Source: Agelas oroides
Taxonomy: Eukaryota > Porifera > Demospongiae > Agelasida > Agelasidae
DNA length: 64,000 bases
Direction: 5' to 3'
NCBI GenBank assembly: GCA_949130485.1
Contig: OX422185.1
Coordinates: forward strand, 16,805,011 to 16,869,010
Shown piece after piece: positions 25,301-40,300 of this stretch; within the stretch, counting starts at the first letter, position 1; the number at the start of each line of letters is the position of its first letter. The notes under the pieces are model-generated. The model was not told where the DNA came from and made no database searches. It saw only the letters and a list, made by a program, of their open reading frames with translations. The position numbers and the translations under genes were made by a program.

Positions 25301-28300
25301 ACACAAAAAGCAAAACTTTATAATTATCCGTACACTCTAATTCATACACACCCCTTTGGGAGAAAAAAATGGTATTTTACATCTTGCAGTTGATTTGTAA
25401 GGTGCAAAAATTATTCAATATAGCAAAAGGTTTGGGCACAAGTACAGAGAGGTGGCCCAAGGTAGTGAGTGACATAGCGTTGCTGACATCGAGAAGTATG
25501 AACAAGCACGCTTTTTCGACTCCTGGTAGTGATCACACAGCCAGGTAAGATGGCCAAAAAAAAATTTGAAGACGCTCAGCACTTTGCTTTTAGGAATTGT
25601 CCATAAATTAATAATAATAATAATATAATAATAATATTTTAAACATTTGCAATTACCTACTGTGCATTTGCCATGGCCAATAGCTCACAGAATTACTGGA
25701 CATCTGATTGTGACGTAACAGTTAACCAGTTCAGTGACCTTTGTACTGCACATGCACAGTAACCGTCAGTCTTCTAGGTGCTACTAAAATCAGGAATACA
25801 CTGTTATTTAATGGATGAGACGGCAATATGGCTGGATATTACACTCCTGTGAAAATACAGCCATGCACTTGTGCAATATCTAGCCACATTGCACTCCCAC
25901 ACACAAATAATATTCATCATACGTCAACCTCACACAAATGTATGGGAGTCAATGGAGAAGCCTTGCAGCTGCATGCAGTCTATAAAAAGCTGTTTTTTTG
26001 TACTACAAGTCACATGAGAATCCGTATCAGGTACTGTAAGTCACGTTCACTACGTCTAAACATGCAATGAAATCGAAGATCACATGAGAAAATCATTATC
26101 ACCATAGCGCCAAGCTATATCAGAAACCATATCAGTTGTTGTTGGCATTGTGTTGTACTATGGTGATACTTACATAGTATACACACGATATGGGGATTGT
26201 GTTGTACTATGGTGATACTTACATAGTATACACACGATATGGGGATTGTGTTGTACTATGGTGATACTAACATAGTATATACACGATATGGGGATTGTGT
26301 TGTACTATGGTGATACTAACATAGTATATACACGATATGGGGATTGTGTTGTACTATGGTGATACTAACATAGTATATACACGATATGGGCATTGTGTTG
26401 TACTATGGTGATACTAACATAGTATATACACGATATGGGGATTGTGTTGTACTATGGTGATACTTACATAGTATATACACGATATGGGCATTGTGTTGTA
26501 CTATGGTGATACTAACATAGTATATACACGATATGGGGATTGTGTTGTACTATGGTGATACTTACATAGTATACACACGATATGGACATTGTGTTGTACT
26601 ATGGTGATACTCACATAGTATATACACGATATGGGGATTGTGTTGTATATACACGATATGGGGATTGTGTTGTACTATGGTGATACTTACACAGTATATA
26701 CACAATATGGGCATTGTGTTGTACTATGGTGATACTAACATAGTATACACACGATATGGGCATTGTGTTGTACTATGGTGATACTTACATAGTATATACA
26801 CGATATGGGGATTGTGTTGTACTATGGTGTAGTGCTGAAACAATATATCGATATATAGCGATATTGCAATATTTAGTTCTGCAATACACAGCAATACACT
26901 TGGTTCTGAGTATTGATATATTGCGTGTCAATTATTTATCAAACTATTGTGCTATTAGCTATACATGCGTAAGGTCTGGAGATGGGTTGCACATATGTAA
27001 TTAATTGATTGACCGCAAGTCCTCGTGTGTTCAGGCTAAAGTCATGGAAGGTTGTATCGTCCTGAATGCTACAGCTAAGAACCCAATTTGGGCTCATTTT
27101 GGGTTTCAAGGGAATACAGATGGAACTGTCTGACAAAGAAGCATGTAATTTGTCATATCTGCAGCCAAGAAATGCTGTATAAGAACAACACTTTGAATTT
27201 GTTTTCTTTCTCACTTGGAACGCCATCACCAAGATGAGTACGTAAAGCTCCGTAAGACAGAACCCAGTCAATCTACCTCAAAAGAGGCACGGCAGCCTTC
27301 AATTTTCGCGAGTCTTGCTAATGCGGTACCTCCTAGGGGCAAGTTCAACTTGACACAAGCAGCTAGATGATGCTGTTGGAACGTTTGTAATCCAGGACTT
27401 AAGAGATCCTGTCTTTTTCCAGAAACTGTTGATCATCTTTTTTTGTATGAAAACATGAGGCATTGAGTTTTCCCTTCCTAATATTGTATTGTTCATTACT
27501 TGTCAAAAATGTGGGGGTCAGAGTTCACATCATATTGCAATACTTAAAGTACAATATGCAATATTAAAAATGAGCGTATTATTTCAGCACTACTAGGTGA
27601 TACATAGTGATATGGGAATAACTCATTAAGATTTGATGATTGAAATTTTCAACAAGATGTGTTCTACTGTTAGCCTCAGACATTTTAGGACTGCAAACCT
27701 GGAGGTGCTGTCATTGTGCAACGAATGGCAAACACAAAAGTGCTTATGGAAAGCCATGTCTGAGACGGAGGCTGAGGCCACTTTTCTACAAGCTGACTGA
27801 GCGGCTCAAGTACATCATTGTCCTCCTTCTTGGACAGTGAGCCCAATGCCCAGCACTAACATTTTTTACAAACACATCAAACATTGAGAAGCTCCGGAGC
27901 AAAGGTGTGTAGTGGCATGGTGCTGCTACATTTCATAATTTCCTGAAAATACACCCATGGGCGATGAACTTAAAAGAGGGGTGGGCGTATTTTTGAGAGT
28001 TAATATTTCTCTAGAAAATACCCCACATTACACACAATTACTCTAACCTTACAGATGTATGCATGCAACGATTCTGCAGCGTCTCTCTTGTCATGTGTCT
28101 GCTTGTTACACAGACAGCAAATGGTGCCTGCCTTTATTTGTTAGTACCACCTCTTCACAACAGTGCTTCTTGAATGGTTCTACTACAGCATTGTACTACA
28201 ACATATTAGTAGGTGGGTGTACTTTTGAGAGGAAAGCACCCTTCACAATAACTGTTCAAATAAGGGGGTGGGCCTACTTTCATGAGACTGTATATAGTAC

Positions 28301-31300
28301 ATACATACTTCCGAGGGTGGGTCTATTTTCGGGAGATTACACACTTATATGTATGTTGTTCATGTCTGTGCATACATTTTGGTCGCTTGCAGTTCAAAAT
28401 GCCTGTTCTATTTTATCACATGAGTAGTGTAGAGGGTAAAAAGAAGATTGAGTGACATAACTGAAGATGTGTTGCTTGCTGCTTGTGTTAATAAGTACCT
28501 TGGTCGTTCATGTGTCACTGAGCAGTGAGAAGGTTCAATAGAAGCACAAGACATTACCTCTGTACAGCTCACACAGGACCCTATTACATGTACCAGAATC
28601 TTACAGAGGCAGTAATGATGATCCTAAACCTGGGCTTACAAGCAGTGGTGTTAGCACAGAGACGAATGCAGGATAACGTTAGGACCATCACAAGTACAGA
28701 AAGTTACATGATTGAAGCAGCATGTCCAATAATATCATATATATAATACAAAAGCCAACATCCAAGATGAAGTTTCTGACTACGTTCATATCACGGCTAC
28801 TTCAGGAGGGAGATGAAAGATGAACACATGTGTAAGCACACAGTATCTATGGGAGTCTGATGGCATGCCACCCTTCCTTCATCAGGACAATTAGAGGCTC
28901 TGAGATCACTTCTGAAGCTGTTTTTTGATAAGAGACTGCAGTTTTACCTGTAGCAATTGTTGTACTTCATTTCGTAACTGATTAAAGGACCACTGTGATG
29001 GACATCACTTTTACATTGCAACTTTATTTATACCAGCCATCACCACTCCCTATGGTGTGAGCAAGCTGGTGCCGGCATTCTGAACAGATCAGGATGGGGG
29101 TTGTTTATACTAAACAAATGAATCTCCACTAGAGTCTGATATCTACATATTGACATAAAGTAGCTTCATACTTAGGGTGTCAAATTGGGGCTTAGTTTTG
29201 CCACCCTTGTTACACAGAGACAGTAACTCAAAAGTGAACCATTGATCATCTTCAGAAAGGAGAGATTGGCCCACTCCAGTACCGACCAAAGCCTTTCTAC
29301 AGTCAAGGAATGTGCTTTACACCAGTAGATGACCTATCTCCCTTTGTCCCTGACGCAGAATCTGCACACAGACACACAGAGGCTATCTTTTCTGCAGACA
29401 ATGCACTGCTGAGGTAACCAAAGTACAAGGGTTAATCAACTTAACTAAATTAATCACACAGACAATCTTTGAGCCAAATCTCTAACAACAAGCTGGGCAG
29501 GCAGTGAAGAATGACACTACTTTTTGTGGCTTGTCTTTAACGGAATATGTTTGCAAATCTTGTTCACTAACGTCTTGACACACCTCTTTCTGGCATCTGA
29601 TGAGCACTACAAGCCATGTAGCAGTAGCAGAAACACTATTGAAGTATTCTTCAGAAACTCAGCCAAAAACAAGTTTGTCCAAGAGTCCAGCAAGTAAAGA
29701 ATGTTGCAATGATGTTACCGTGTGATGAATATGGTGTGTGTAGGTTGGTGTGTGTGCTAAACACAACCTGGAATAGTGAAGTGCAAGAGTACTTCTACAG
29801 GCTCAAAAGTCCGTCGTGCATGCATCATGAACATTTGTTGTAACCATCATGAATGGAATCCATGATCACTAGTCAGATAAGGCATGAGACACCTAAACCA
29901 AGGGTACATGTTGTGCTGTTATCCCATTACAGACATGACATTCCTTATCACTGTTATGTATATTTAGATTGTTGTTAGCCATGCCCATTACTTTCTGTAA
30001 ACATACAATGCCATGGCTAATTGTTGACATAACACAAACCACTACGGACTTTGCGCAGGGTGGACAATTAACAATTCCTTTTTCTTGAAAGCTAACAAGG
30101 AGAAGTAATTTACATTCTCACAATATACATGTAGTTTTTCATTTCACTGTTGTGTTCTCCCAGGATGGGGGGGGGGGGGGGGGGGGGGGGTGTGGTAACT
30201 CTAGGCGGAATGTAGAACCACCCTGTATGCACTCATTCTACACACGAACTTATCACAGTGACTCAAGTTTCTCACCATGGAGATTTCAAAAGAACACAGG
30301 TGCTGAGATTGGGGAAGTTTTATGCCAATATTAGTCACAAAGACGTAAGCATTCTAGCTCTTAAACAGTAACAGTCTGGCCCACTGTATAGTACTGCACG
30401 CCACCTATCACTCATACATTAGTCACAAAGACGTAACCATTTTAGCTCTTAAACAGTAACAGTCTGGCCCACTGTATAGTACTGCACACCACCTATCACT
30501 CATACATTAGTCACAAAGACGTAACCATTCTAGCTCTTAAACAGTAACAGTCTGACCCACTGTATAGTACTGCACACCACCTATCACTCATACAACCTGC
30601 ATGCCATGGTACAGTCAACAGCTCTACTAAATGGCTAAGAGAACAGAAACTTGCAACTCTCAACATCATAAGTGATTTCATTCCCAAAACACCTCACCAC
30701 AATTTTCTGTATATACTCTTCCATTACACATATCTTCACTGAACCATGCTGTGAGAGCTATGTTACACCCCAAACAACAAGTGACTTGGCATAGTATAAA
30801 CAACCAGTAACTCAAGTACCATCATGTCGGAGCCACTACATGCAGGGTGGTACCATAAATCAGGATAATAGGCACCTACAGAAAGTAAGCACTGGTGCTA
30901 AATACCTCGAGTTTACAGTACACTATCATGATCACATGTACCGAGCAAGAGAAAACACAACGGCACAACCCACAATAAAATGTTTGCCATTGCCCAGATC
31001 TGGAAACAATTGAAGAGTATCATATGAGTTGCATCTGAATGTTTATCAAGAAGTCTTGCTAACACAAGGTACAACCTTCCTGAAACTGAAAAATATACCA
31101 GCTTTCAGAAACCGATTCTGATCTCTAGTAGCTTGTTACTACTGTTTGACTACAGAAACTGAACTACCAGCTGAAACACATGTGGTGTGGATCAACACTC
31201 TGGGGTCTTCATACTAGCTGGAGCTGGCCCAACACTGCTATACACAACTGCAACAGATTTTAGAAATTGAGAAATGATTTTTCTACAGCAGATGGAGAAC

Positions 31301-34300
31301 ATACAGAATCATGTGGCGCTACCTTATGTACATGGACATGGATGTGGCGGCAAAAGTGGCTGCATTGTTTGGCAGTACAGACTTAAGCATGTTTGAAAGA
31401 ACTGTGGAGCCGGCCACCAGAACCCACATGTAAGTTAAGTTTAGTATGCAGCTCTGTGTTTGTGAGTTCTGACTGACCTCAAAGTATAAAACCATAAACT
31501 GTATTTCAAGGGTACACCAAATAATCGGGAGCCCTCCCGTGCTACTGTACAAGTTGAACTTTAAATATACCAAAAGACCACCTGATGAATTCTAGCCCAT
31601 TTCACCCCCTAAAGCATATAAATTTGAGTATAATGTTTTACATACCAACCACATAGTAGTGTAAAGGTTTTTATTCTGCAGGGGTTATGTAGCATACTAC
31701 ATTGCATATGTGTGTTCAAAACTGCTCAGCATTGTGCAAACTGGATGGGACAATGAGAGCTAGTGACATAGCTAGTCTGAGAATGAGTCTGTGAATTTGC
31801 CCTCCTAGTATTGAGTTTGCAGGTGTTCTTGTAGTAGTCCTTGGCCAATTCTGCTCAAAAAATTAGGCTGTTATGCTATGCTCCTATACTTCTATGACTA
31901 GCTCACACCAATTTTTGAAACCCCGCTCTCTGGCTTAGTTTGTCAAATGTCATGACTTTATTTTCTGCTGTCAGTTTGTAAACACAGTGTACTACAAAAC
32001 AGCTATAAGAGGCACTCTCTAAAATATACTTTCATAGGGAGCAAGGCCACACGAGTCCAGGAGTCAAACATTTTTGTGGTTGATAAATGTGGGGCAATAG
32101 CTGCCCACCCACATGAACTTAGGGAGAGCCCCTGATGAGGAACTCATATGCAACAACCAGTGGGTCTAAGCTAGTTAGGTACCAATAGCATATTCATAAC
32201 AAACACACAGCAAAAGCATAATTTATACACAAGCAGACTATAGAAGACAGTTGTTAACCACACCCTAGGGCCAGACGAGGGAGGACATGATGTCACATAT
32301 TCCAAGAACAAGCTATATACAAGGATGGCTCTATGGACGAAGTCACGATTGGGCGCAAGAGGTTTTTAACTGAGCTGAAGCCATCTGGCTAGTCAAAATT
32401 GGTTAACTTGCATGTTGTCGGTTCAACACTAGGCGAGTCACAAGAGGGTACTTTGACTGCCATACATCTTCAGCTTGTCATAAACCTCATGCGCCCATCA
32501 CCCTCCATTATCCATAAAGCCACTTCTTGTATCCTGGCTTCTTGACCTTGTAGTGTCAGTTAATTTTCACTATCACATGACCATGTCCTCCCTCCCCTGC
32601 CCTAGGGCTTCAGTAAACTTCACCGCTGGGGTACTATTGTAAGTGGTTAACAACTATAACATAATATTACGTATTTCACCTGTCTTGTTCATCTAGGTCA
32701 GTCTCAAGTAGCACCCTAAGTGTATTGATCAGGAGAGTGAAAGAGAAGGAAACCGTGTAATTTGAAGAAGTTAACTTTTGTTAAATACCACTGGTCTACA
32801 TGGCATCAAATCCATCTTGAAGAAAATTATGTCATGTACCAACATCTAGCTGACTAGGGGCTGTAACAACTTTTTTGTTTGGTGACATTAAGTTCAGACC
32901 ACCCCCTTCCTAGCCTCATTCCCAGGCTTGCCCCTTGCCCTGACTAAAAATAAAAAAGGAGGGGGAGAGCCTGGTACCGATTCACATGTGGTATCGCGGC
33001 ACGACGATGTCACAGCAAAAGCTAAAGTTGTGACGCATTTATGTAGCCATGTGATAGATATTACTACCGAAAAAGTGAGCTGCCGCAACTTGGTTGGTGA
33101 GACCTTGGCATGGCTGAAACAGCAGCAACAACAAAGAAATACCCAGTGTGTGGGTAAATCTTTGTCTATTTACTGTTACCGTGTTCTGCTTTGAAAAAAT
33201 GTTACAAAGCTATGAAGGTTTTAGTTGTACCGTATGTTATTAGCAGTATATGCGATATCGATTAAAAAACCCACAGGTAAGCATTTATGTGGCTGTTTTA
33301 ACTTACGTAGCAATGGTATTTTGTCCGATTCAACACATATTAGAAGCATTATAATTATATCACTCATTTCGTGAAGATCGCAATAGAAGCTCCTATCTCA
33401 CTTTAAAGCAACATGGCAGCTGTTTTCTATTTTCCTTCGTAATCTCGAAGGTGATGACGTCACATGAAACGCTCTATACACAATTGTCCAAGGTACACAC
33501 ATGCTTATCAAGTAGTCTACCCTCCTTCCCCCTCAATGTCTATTCTGGAACAAAAATAGTTTGCAGATACAAGACTGTTATAGGCATATCCTGAATTACT
33601 TGTAAGTCTGAACTGACATTTTTTCCTCCTCTCTTGCCCTCATACAGGTACAGAATCCACAACAAAGCCAAGCGCCCACAGCTATATACGGGCTAGGCAC
33701 ATGATATTGATGAGTAGCTAATATGACAATGACTGAGTTGTAAATCTTGACATTAAGTGACGTTTTTCCTCCCCACCTGATATGCGCAGTTATATCTGAC
33801 CTGGAATTGTCTAGTCTGCCTGTGTAAAATTTCTTCCGCAGTCAGCAGCCCAACGGGTTCCAATGCTTGTGAAGACTCCGAAGACCCAATGAATTGTTGT
33901 TTGTCGTTTTCGAGTTTTTGGTCCCCCATATAACGTCTACGATTGCACGAAACTCGAGACGAAAATCCGGCTGTTCGATCGAGGACCCACAGTAACCTTC
34001 AACACGTTAGATAATTGCATTTTCGGTAGGTGTGGCCTTGTAGTGGCACTACCCCTACCGTAGCTCTATTAGCTGTCTGTGTCAAGTGGCACTACTATCG
34101 ACAAGCAAGAATTCGACCAGAGAAGATTGCTCGAGGAGTCAACGTACTTGGCTAAGTACTTGGTAAGCTTACCGGTGCACTTTATTTAGCGATATAACAA
34201 TACATACAGTGGTCAGTTTATTCCTGCATGCTTCATCGTTGTGGAGCAATTCCAGGCGAGGAGTACACAGCTAATTTCACAACTTGAGTTGTAGGCAAAG

Positions 34301-37300
34301 ACAGTTTGCTCACATGCGATCTCTGCTGTCTCTGTGAGTTGCTTGTCGTGCATACTAATACACTTTGAGCTGTCAGGTTAATCTCAGTTTGAGAGAAATT
34401 TAAGTTGTGTGCGAGCAACCTTGCTTGTCTACACAACTGCCTTAGCCTAGACCACACAAATGTATTCGCACACCAGATGCCCTCCCACTTCTCGTAACTA
34501 CCTTGATTTATGTACGCTGAAACACTTGATATCTGCTGCAGGCTGGTTGAACAGTGAAGCTTATGTATAGCCTGAGTGAATCTGTCCTTATGAGATATAG
34601 TTGAAGAAGCCAAAGCAGCTAACATCCACAATGTCTCTACCACAGATGCAACTTATGTTGGACATGTACATGTGTTTGAACTGATGCAGTTGGTATCAGC
34701 TAAAAGTGTCAAAATAGCACAATATCTGATCAAAAGTTAGACTTCATGGCTCTGCATACTATCAATGGTGGACAGCATTTATACAGTATGTCCTGACTTA
34801 CGATGATGTAACCTGCGTGAAGTGTGTACACCTTGTTGTATACATTTAGCTTTATCACTCCTGTGTACATGTATGTGTTGGTTTGTGATAAGAATCTTAA
34901 CATTATGAGTGAGCAATAAATTTGGCAACATTGAGTGACCAAAATTATGAGTAAAAATTGCCAAAATAGCAGTTTGGTAGAATTTAATTTTGGGCAATTT
35001 TGCACAAATACAAAAATGTACATGATGTGTGCAGCAGATTGCAAAAGTCTTGCAACAAGCAAGCGGAACAGTGGAAAACCACAATTGATTTACCACATAT
35101 TACCTCATGTTCAGCCCTTCCTCTTAGTTTAAACACAAATTGTGGTTTTCCATTGTCTGCCATGCTTGTTGCAAGATTTCTGCAATCTACTGTAACCATC
35201 TCATATGACATAATTGTTTCACATTACTATAATTACTATAATCAGCTCAAGCAGTTGAGAATATGAAGGCAGAAATGAATAGTATGAGGATGGTAATACA
35301 TCGTCATGTTCAAAGCACTAAATTTCTGCTAAAGCATTGGGCTCGTGTGCTATGTAAACCAGGCCTGTAGGCAGGGGGGGTTCGAGGGGGTCTTCTCGAA
35401 CCCGCCCTTTAGCCTCCAAAAATTTTATATACATCGTTTAACAGTACATTTTAAGTGCCCTACCTTTTGAAAGTGGTCCACTAGTCTCGCTGTTGTTGAT
35501 AATCACCGCTGTCCAAACCAGTATGGTTGCAGCTATGTGAGTTTGTTCATGGAGGACCAGCGCGGAACATGCGCATAAGCTGTTTATGCCGCTGCGATGA
35601 AAGGATACGGGTAAATACATGTGTAAATAAATCGCTATTTCAGGCACTCAAGAGTTCACCAGTTGTCCTTCTAGTGATGTCACCCCTCCTGCTGTTCTAC
35701 CAACCGTAGTACCTTCTCTCATAGAAATTCCACTTCAGCTGGCTTAGCAAATGCATACATGGACAGCCAAAAATTGGATGCAATACTCCGCGAGCCACGC
35801 AGCTACTACGGCTCTGCTTCTGTCCCAAAATGGCCTCAGAAGCAATCTCAGAGCATCCAATTTTGAAAAAATTTCCTGGGGGAGCATGCCCCCACCCCCC
35901 CCCCTAGCCTTGCATGCATACATACATGCATACATACACATCAGACACCTATGTAACCCCCCTTCTAAAAGTACTGGCTACGGGCCTGTAAACACATCAG
36001 ATGTATATCTGCAAAGCACATGTGAACTTTTAATAGTGATACCACGCCTTGAACATGGTAATGTATTTGAAATAGGCAGTGAAATTATCTGTGATTTCTA
36101 CAGCAGCTGTCACACAGGTATCAGCAATGTTTGTATGGTGGACATAGATCCATAATTGCAAAACGCATAGCTACAGCAATCACACAAAATTATTATGTTT
36201 CTAAGAAGTAGAAAGTGCTGTTTGTGTTGCTATGGGGATGCAAACTTTATATGGCAGTTATACTTGAAATACTGCAATCTAACTGGTCGATTACAGGTAG
36301 TATGAATCACTTATACCACCTGTAAATTCAACTTATAACACCTGTAACTGAAAAGGCATTTTAATAGCATCAAGCGCTACTAGTAATATTGTGGGGGTGG
36401 ACTAAGCTGGGCGCCCACGTACATTCAACACAAGTGTTTTCAAAACTACTACAGTCTTCTTTTCAAGTAAATATGGCTTTAGTGTGTTACCTTCGTCTTT
36501 GGAGTCAGCGATATATAGTTGTCCACGTAGAACTAGTTGATTTCTTGAATCAGTGTCTATAACTCAAACAACGACGCTAGCTTACAACACACAACAAATC
36601 ACAAAATTTCCTACCATTCAGCCCGTCAGGTGCCATGTTGGACACTCTAAGAATCTACTACGCTGGTCTACCTTGCGATTTACAGCTGCTGTAACCAGCG
36701 ATATTTGTGCTATCGCAGCTACGATTATATTTGTATTTGCCTCGATCACGAGCTCTGAACTACATGGGTGGGCTTCCATGTGTGTCCACGCACAATTAAG
36801 TTGTGTCTACCTTGTGTCTACCCTTGACGCATGCACGTGATAAAATGTACCAGACTCTCCCCCTCCTTAAGGGGAAAGCCTGGTAACGAGGCTACCATAA
36901 CTGTACTCATGTGTTGTCAAGTATATTATATTTTCATGGTAAAGGAAATGAGTGTCTAACAGTGAATCATACCTAACAGCAGGGTGTGTCTTTATAAACA
37001 GTGAGGTGTGCCTAACAGCGGAGTGCATTATTCATCACATGTTGGACTGTGCTTTATTAAGAGTATCACACACACGGTCAAAACTAGAGGCTGCTCAACT
37101 CACACACAATACCTCTATGATCTCTGCATGGCCTGGAATATGTTCCAGATGAAATAAGAAATGAGTTTGCAGCTGCACCTATATACTGTGCGCACGTATA
37201 CCTATCGAAGTCATCGGAACATTTATAAGACACCGTATAATACTCTAGATACAGATATAAGACCATCTAGTTACACTACAATGTTTGGTTTTTGAGGGTG

Positions 37301-40300
37301 ATTGCGTATTTTTAGCCGCCTGATTTGCAATCAACAATGGTACAATCGGTGCAGATAATTGACAGCCACACTCCACTGGTGGGACACAGCCCCTAGTTGC
37401 TGGGACATCTGCCCCAGTGTGCCCCAAATTGGCCATTATTTACGCTGAACTATCCTGAACCATAGCTTGTGGTGAATTTGACTACCATTGTAACGTTACA
37501 AGTGATTGCCTGTCTTCTTTACCTTCACAGCCTCAATGATAACAGCATAACTGATGAAGGACTCCAACCTCTGTCTGCTGCACTGAAAAAAATGGTCAAT
37601 CTACAGCGGTTAGGGTAAGTTAACCTAACTACAATGGCAGAGGAGGCAAGACATGTATAAACTTCACTGATTAAAATAACTTGTTGATCAGGTAACTAAT
37701 TGCTAGTTGGTTTAAGTATCTCAACACACAGACCCTCTTGCTTTTTTGCCCAGAGGGGTCCCACTTCTTAAGACAAGATTCAAGGCTCAGTCATGGACAC
37801 CTAAAGAAGCTTCTATCCTGCTTTATTGTTAGTGATGACCTCTTGTATTTTAATTAACAAAGGTCAACCATGTCCTGCCTCCTCTGCTGCAACAGTGTCC
37901 TCACCTTAGCAACCATGTCTGTAGCTGCTAAACAATAGACCCTTTGTGAAATGGTGTAGCTTAGTGCTAGCAATTACAAAATGCTATTTATGTTGCTATG
38001 GTGATACAAAGTTTGTATGACAATTGTGATATTCTCATTTTGATTACATACTTGGGAATACATTGTCATGTTCAAAGCATTAAATTTCCGCTAAAGAGTT
38101 CGGCTCGTGTGCTATGTAAACACATCAGATATATATCTGCAAAGCACATGTGAGCTTCAACCTTTAATAGTGATACCACGCCTTGAACATGGCAATGTAT
38201 TTGAAATAGGCAGTGAAATAATCTGTGATTTCTACAGGAGCTGTCACACAGGTATCAGCCATGTTTGTATGGTGGACATAGACCCATAATTGCAAAATGC
38301 GTAGCTATACCAATTACAAAATTATGATGTTGCTAACAAGTAGAAAGTGCTGTTTGTGTTGCTATGGGGATGCAAATTTTATATGGCAGTTATACTTGAA
38401 ATACTGCAATCTAACTGGTTGATTACAGGTATTATAAATCACTTATACCGCCTGTAAATTCAACTTATAGTACTTGTAACTGAAAAGGCATTTTAATAGC
38501 ATGAAGCGCTACAAAAGTAGCAATGGACTCTCATACAATTTGTGTACGCTAAGCTCTTAGTTTGTTAGCAGTTTATGACAATAGCAGCAGTCTGAAGACG
38601 TAGACAGCAGTGAAGAAAGTGCTTGACTCAACAGTGGTGGTCTGAGCTTGAACAGTTCACACGGAGTTCACCTACAGTTTTAGTGGGAGCCAGAGGTAGT
38701 TACCATCCAAGAAAACGCTAGTACTCGCTCAACATCAAAAACCACTTGCATTCACCAGGAAGTTCATGATGTAATGTGGTGGGACATTTCAGTCAATGTT
38801 GTTTTCAGTATCAACTGATAAGTAGGCCTCTCAAGATCTTGGTCTTTGCTATTGTCCAGGAAAGGGTCACAGATCATTTTGATTGAAGATCAATACTAGC
38901 ATCGTAGAGACAAAGTGCTCCGAACATTCTTTAATGCACTTGATTAAGTGCGACCTATGAGGGTACCTTCTTCTGAGAGATTCTTATGTGTGGGTTATTT
39001 AGAGAGATGCCTTCTAATTAGAGTGACATTGACACATCCATACCAACCCGTACTCAAGCTTTTAGTACTTGTTTCGGCACCTGACCCAGCAGAACTAGTT
39101 TACATATGTATTGGACTCCTGGCTGCAGCAGGCCGACTGCGTGGTCCAGCAGACCAGGCTAAATTAAAATACAGTGTCATTCCATTGCTTGCCCACTATG
39201 TAGGAATCTACAGAGCACTAAAATTAGCAGCACCCCTACAAAATAGTTTCCAGCACCCTCTCTGGAGTGGAAAATAGTTCTGCTGGTGATGTGATCTGGA
39301 TATGTACCTAGTCTCGGGAAAGAGTGCCCATGGGCAGAACACCTTACAAGACTACCAAGGAGGAGGGTGGGCATTCTTTCAAGTGTTTGCGCATTTAACC
39401 ACAAAAGAGCATGTTTTCAGCTAGTCATACCCTCGAAGCAAACAAATTGTACAGAAAATATTAAACGGACAACGGAGCTGCCAGCCACTTCAAAGTGCTG
39501 ATGGTAAGCAGCACTTTAAATGACACCATATCACTATCAGCAGCTCACAGTGTGCACCACATTAGCTACATCTGTCTACGTAAAGCAACCTATTAACAAA
39601 TTTCGGTCTAGTAAAACATGAATTTTCTTATATCTCAAATATGCATACCACTTGATGCTGTGCTCCTCCAACTCCATGAATGCACTCTACTGGTCACACA
39701 TAGCTCGTCAAAGGGTGGGCGCTCATTTGAGTAAACTTTGACCCTATACAGGAAATTGAGCCAAAAGTAGGGGGTGGGCTCTCTTTTGTGAGACTAGGTA
39801 TATTTTCTCAAAGGCCTTGCCTAAATGTTTTCAGTTGATGTTAAGGTTACGATGAACAACCTGTCCTATCTCAGTATTCAATAAATGCGCTTGAATGTCA
39901 GCGTTATAACTCTAGAGTGCTTGCAGGTATTTTAGTGCTTCAAAAGCTTATGGAGATACAGAAGACCAGGCTATACACAATGCTCTTTTGGTCATAACAG
40001 CTCTAGCAGCTTATAATCCACACCATCCAGTACAAAGCCTTCACATAAACTCTCTTGCGTCAAATATCTGCTTACTGACGGCCCTCAAACTCACCGTTTT
40101 CGGTTATTAGTCTCCTTGCACAAGTATCTAGGTCGAGTTGATGGCAATTTTCAAGCAGCACTCAAAATGTGGGCACTGCATAAAATTTTGAGTAGAATTC
40201 TTCGTAAACCACGACCGAAAAAGCCATTTTTTTGACGGTTTGTCCAGAACTTTTTTGGCAAAACTTGACGAGTCGACCTCGAAAATTTAGTACGGAAGGC

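Noticed and set aside
26150-26829. CRISPR-like regular repeats
   Set aside because: The repeats are head-to-tail with no variable spacers: an ordinary satellite in a eukaryotic context.
27660-27725. LRR-like phrase A-N-L-E-V-L-S-L on the plus strand
   Set aside because: No acceptor/donor or LRR helix around it, and the homologous copies at 7640 and 15980 do not keep the frame; it is part of duplication A-related repeat.
29507-29700. Overlapping open stretches in several frames after the candidate exon at 29256
   Set aside because: Plausible peptides appear in three frames at once, with no splice sites to choose among them.
38948-39277. 109-codon ORF in duplication B
   Set aside because: Copy 2 (52358 onward) carries an indel that changes the frame after about 46 codons; no domain is recognised.
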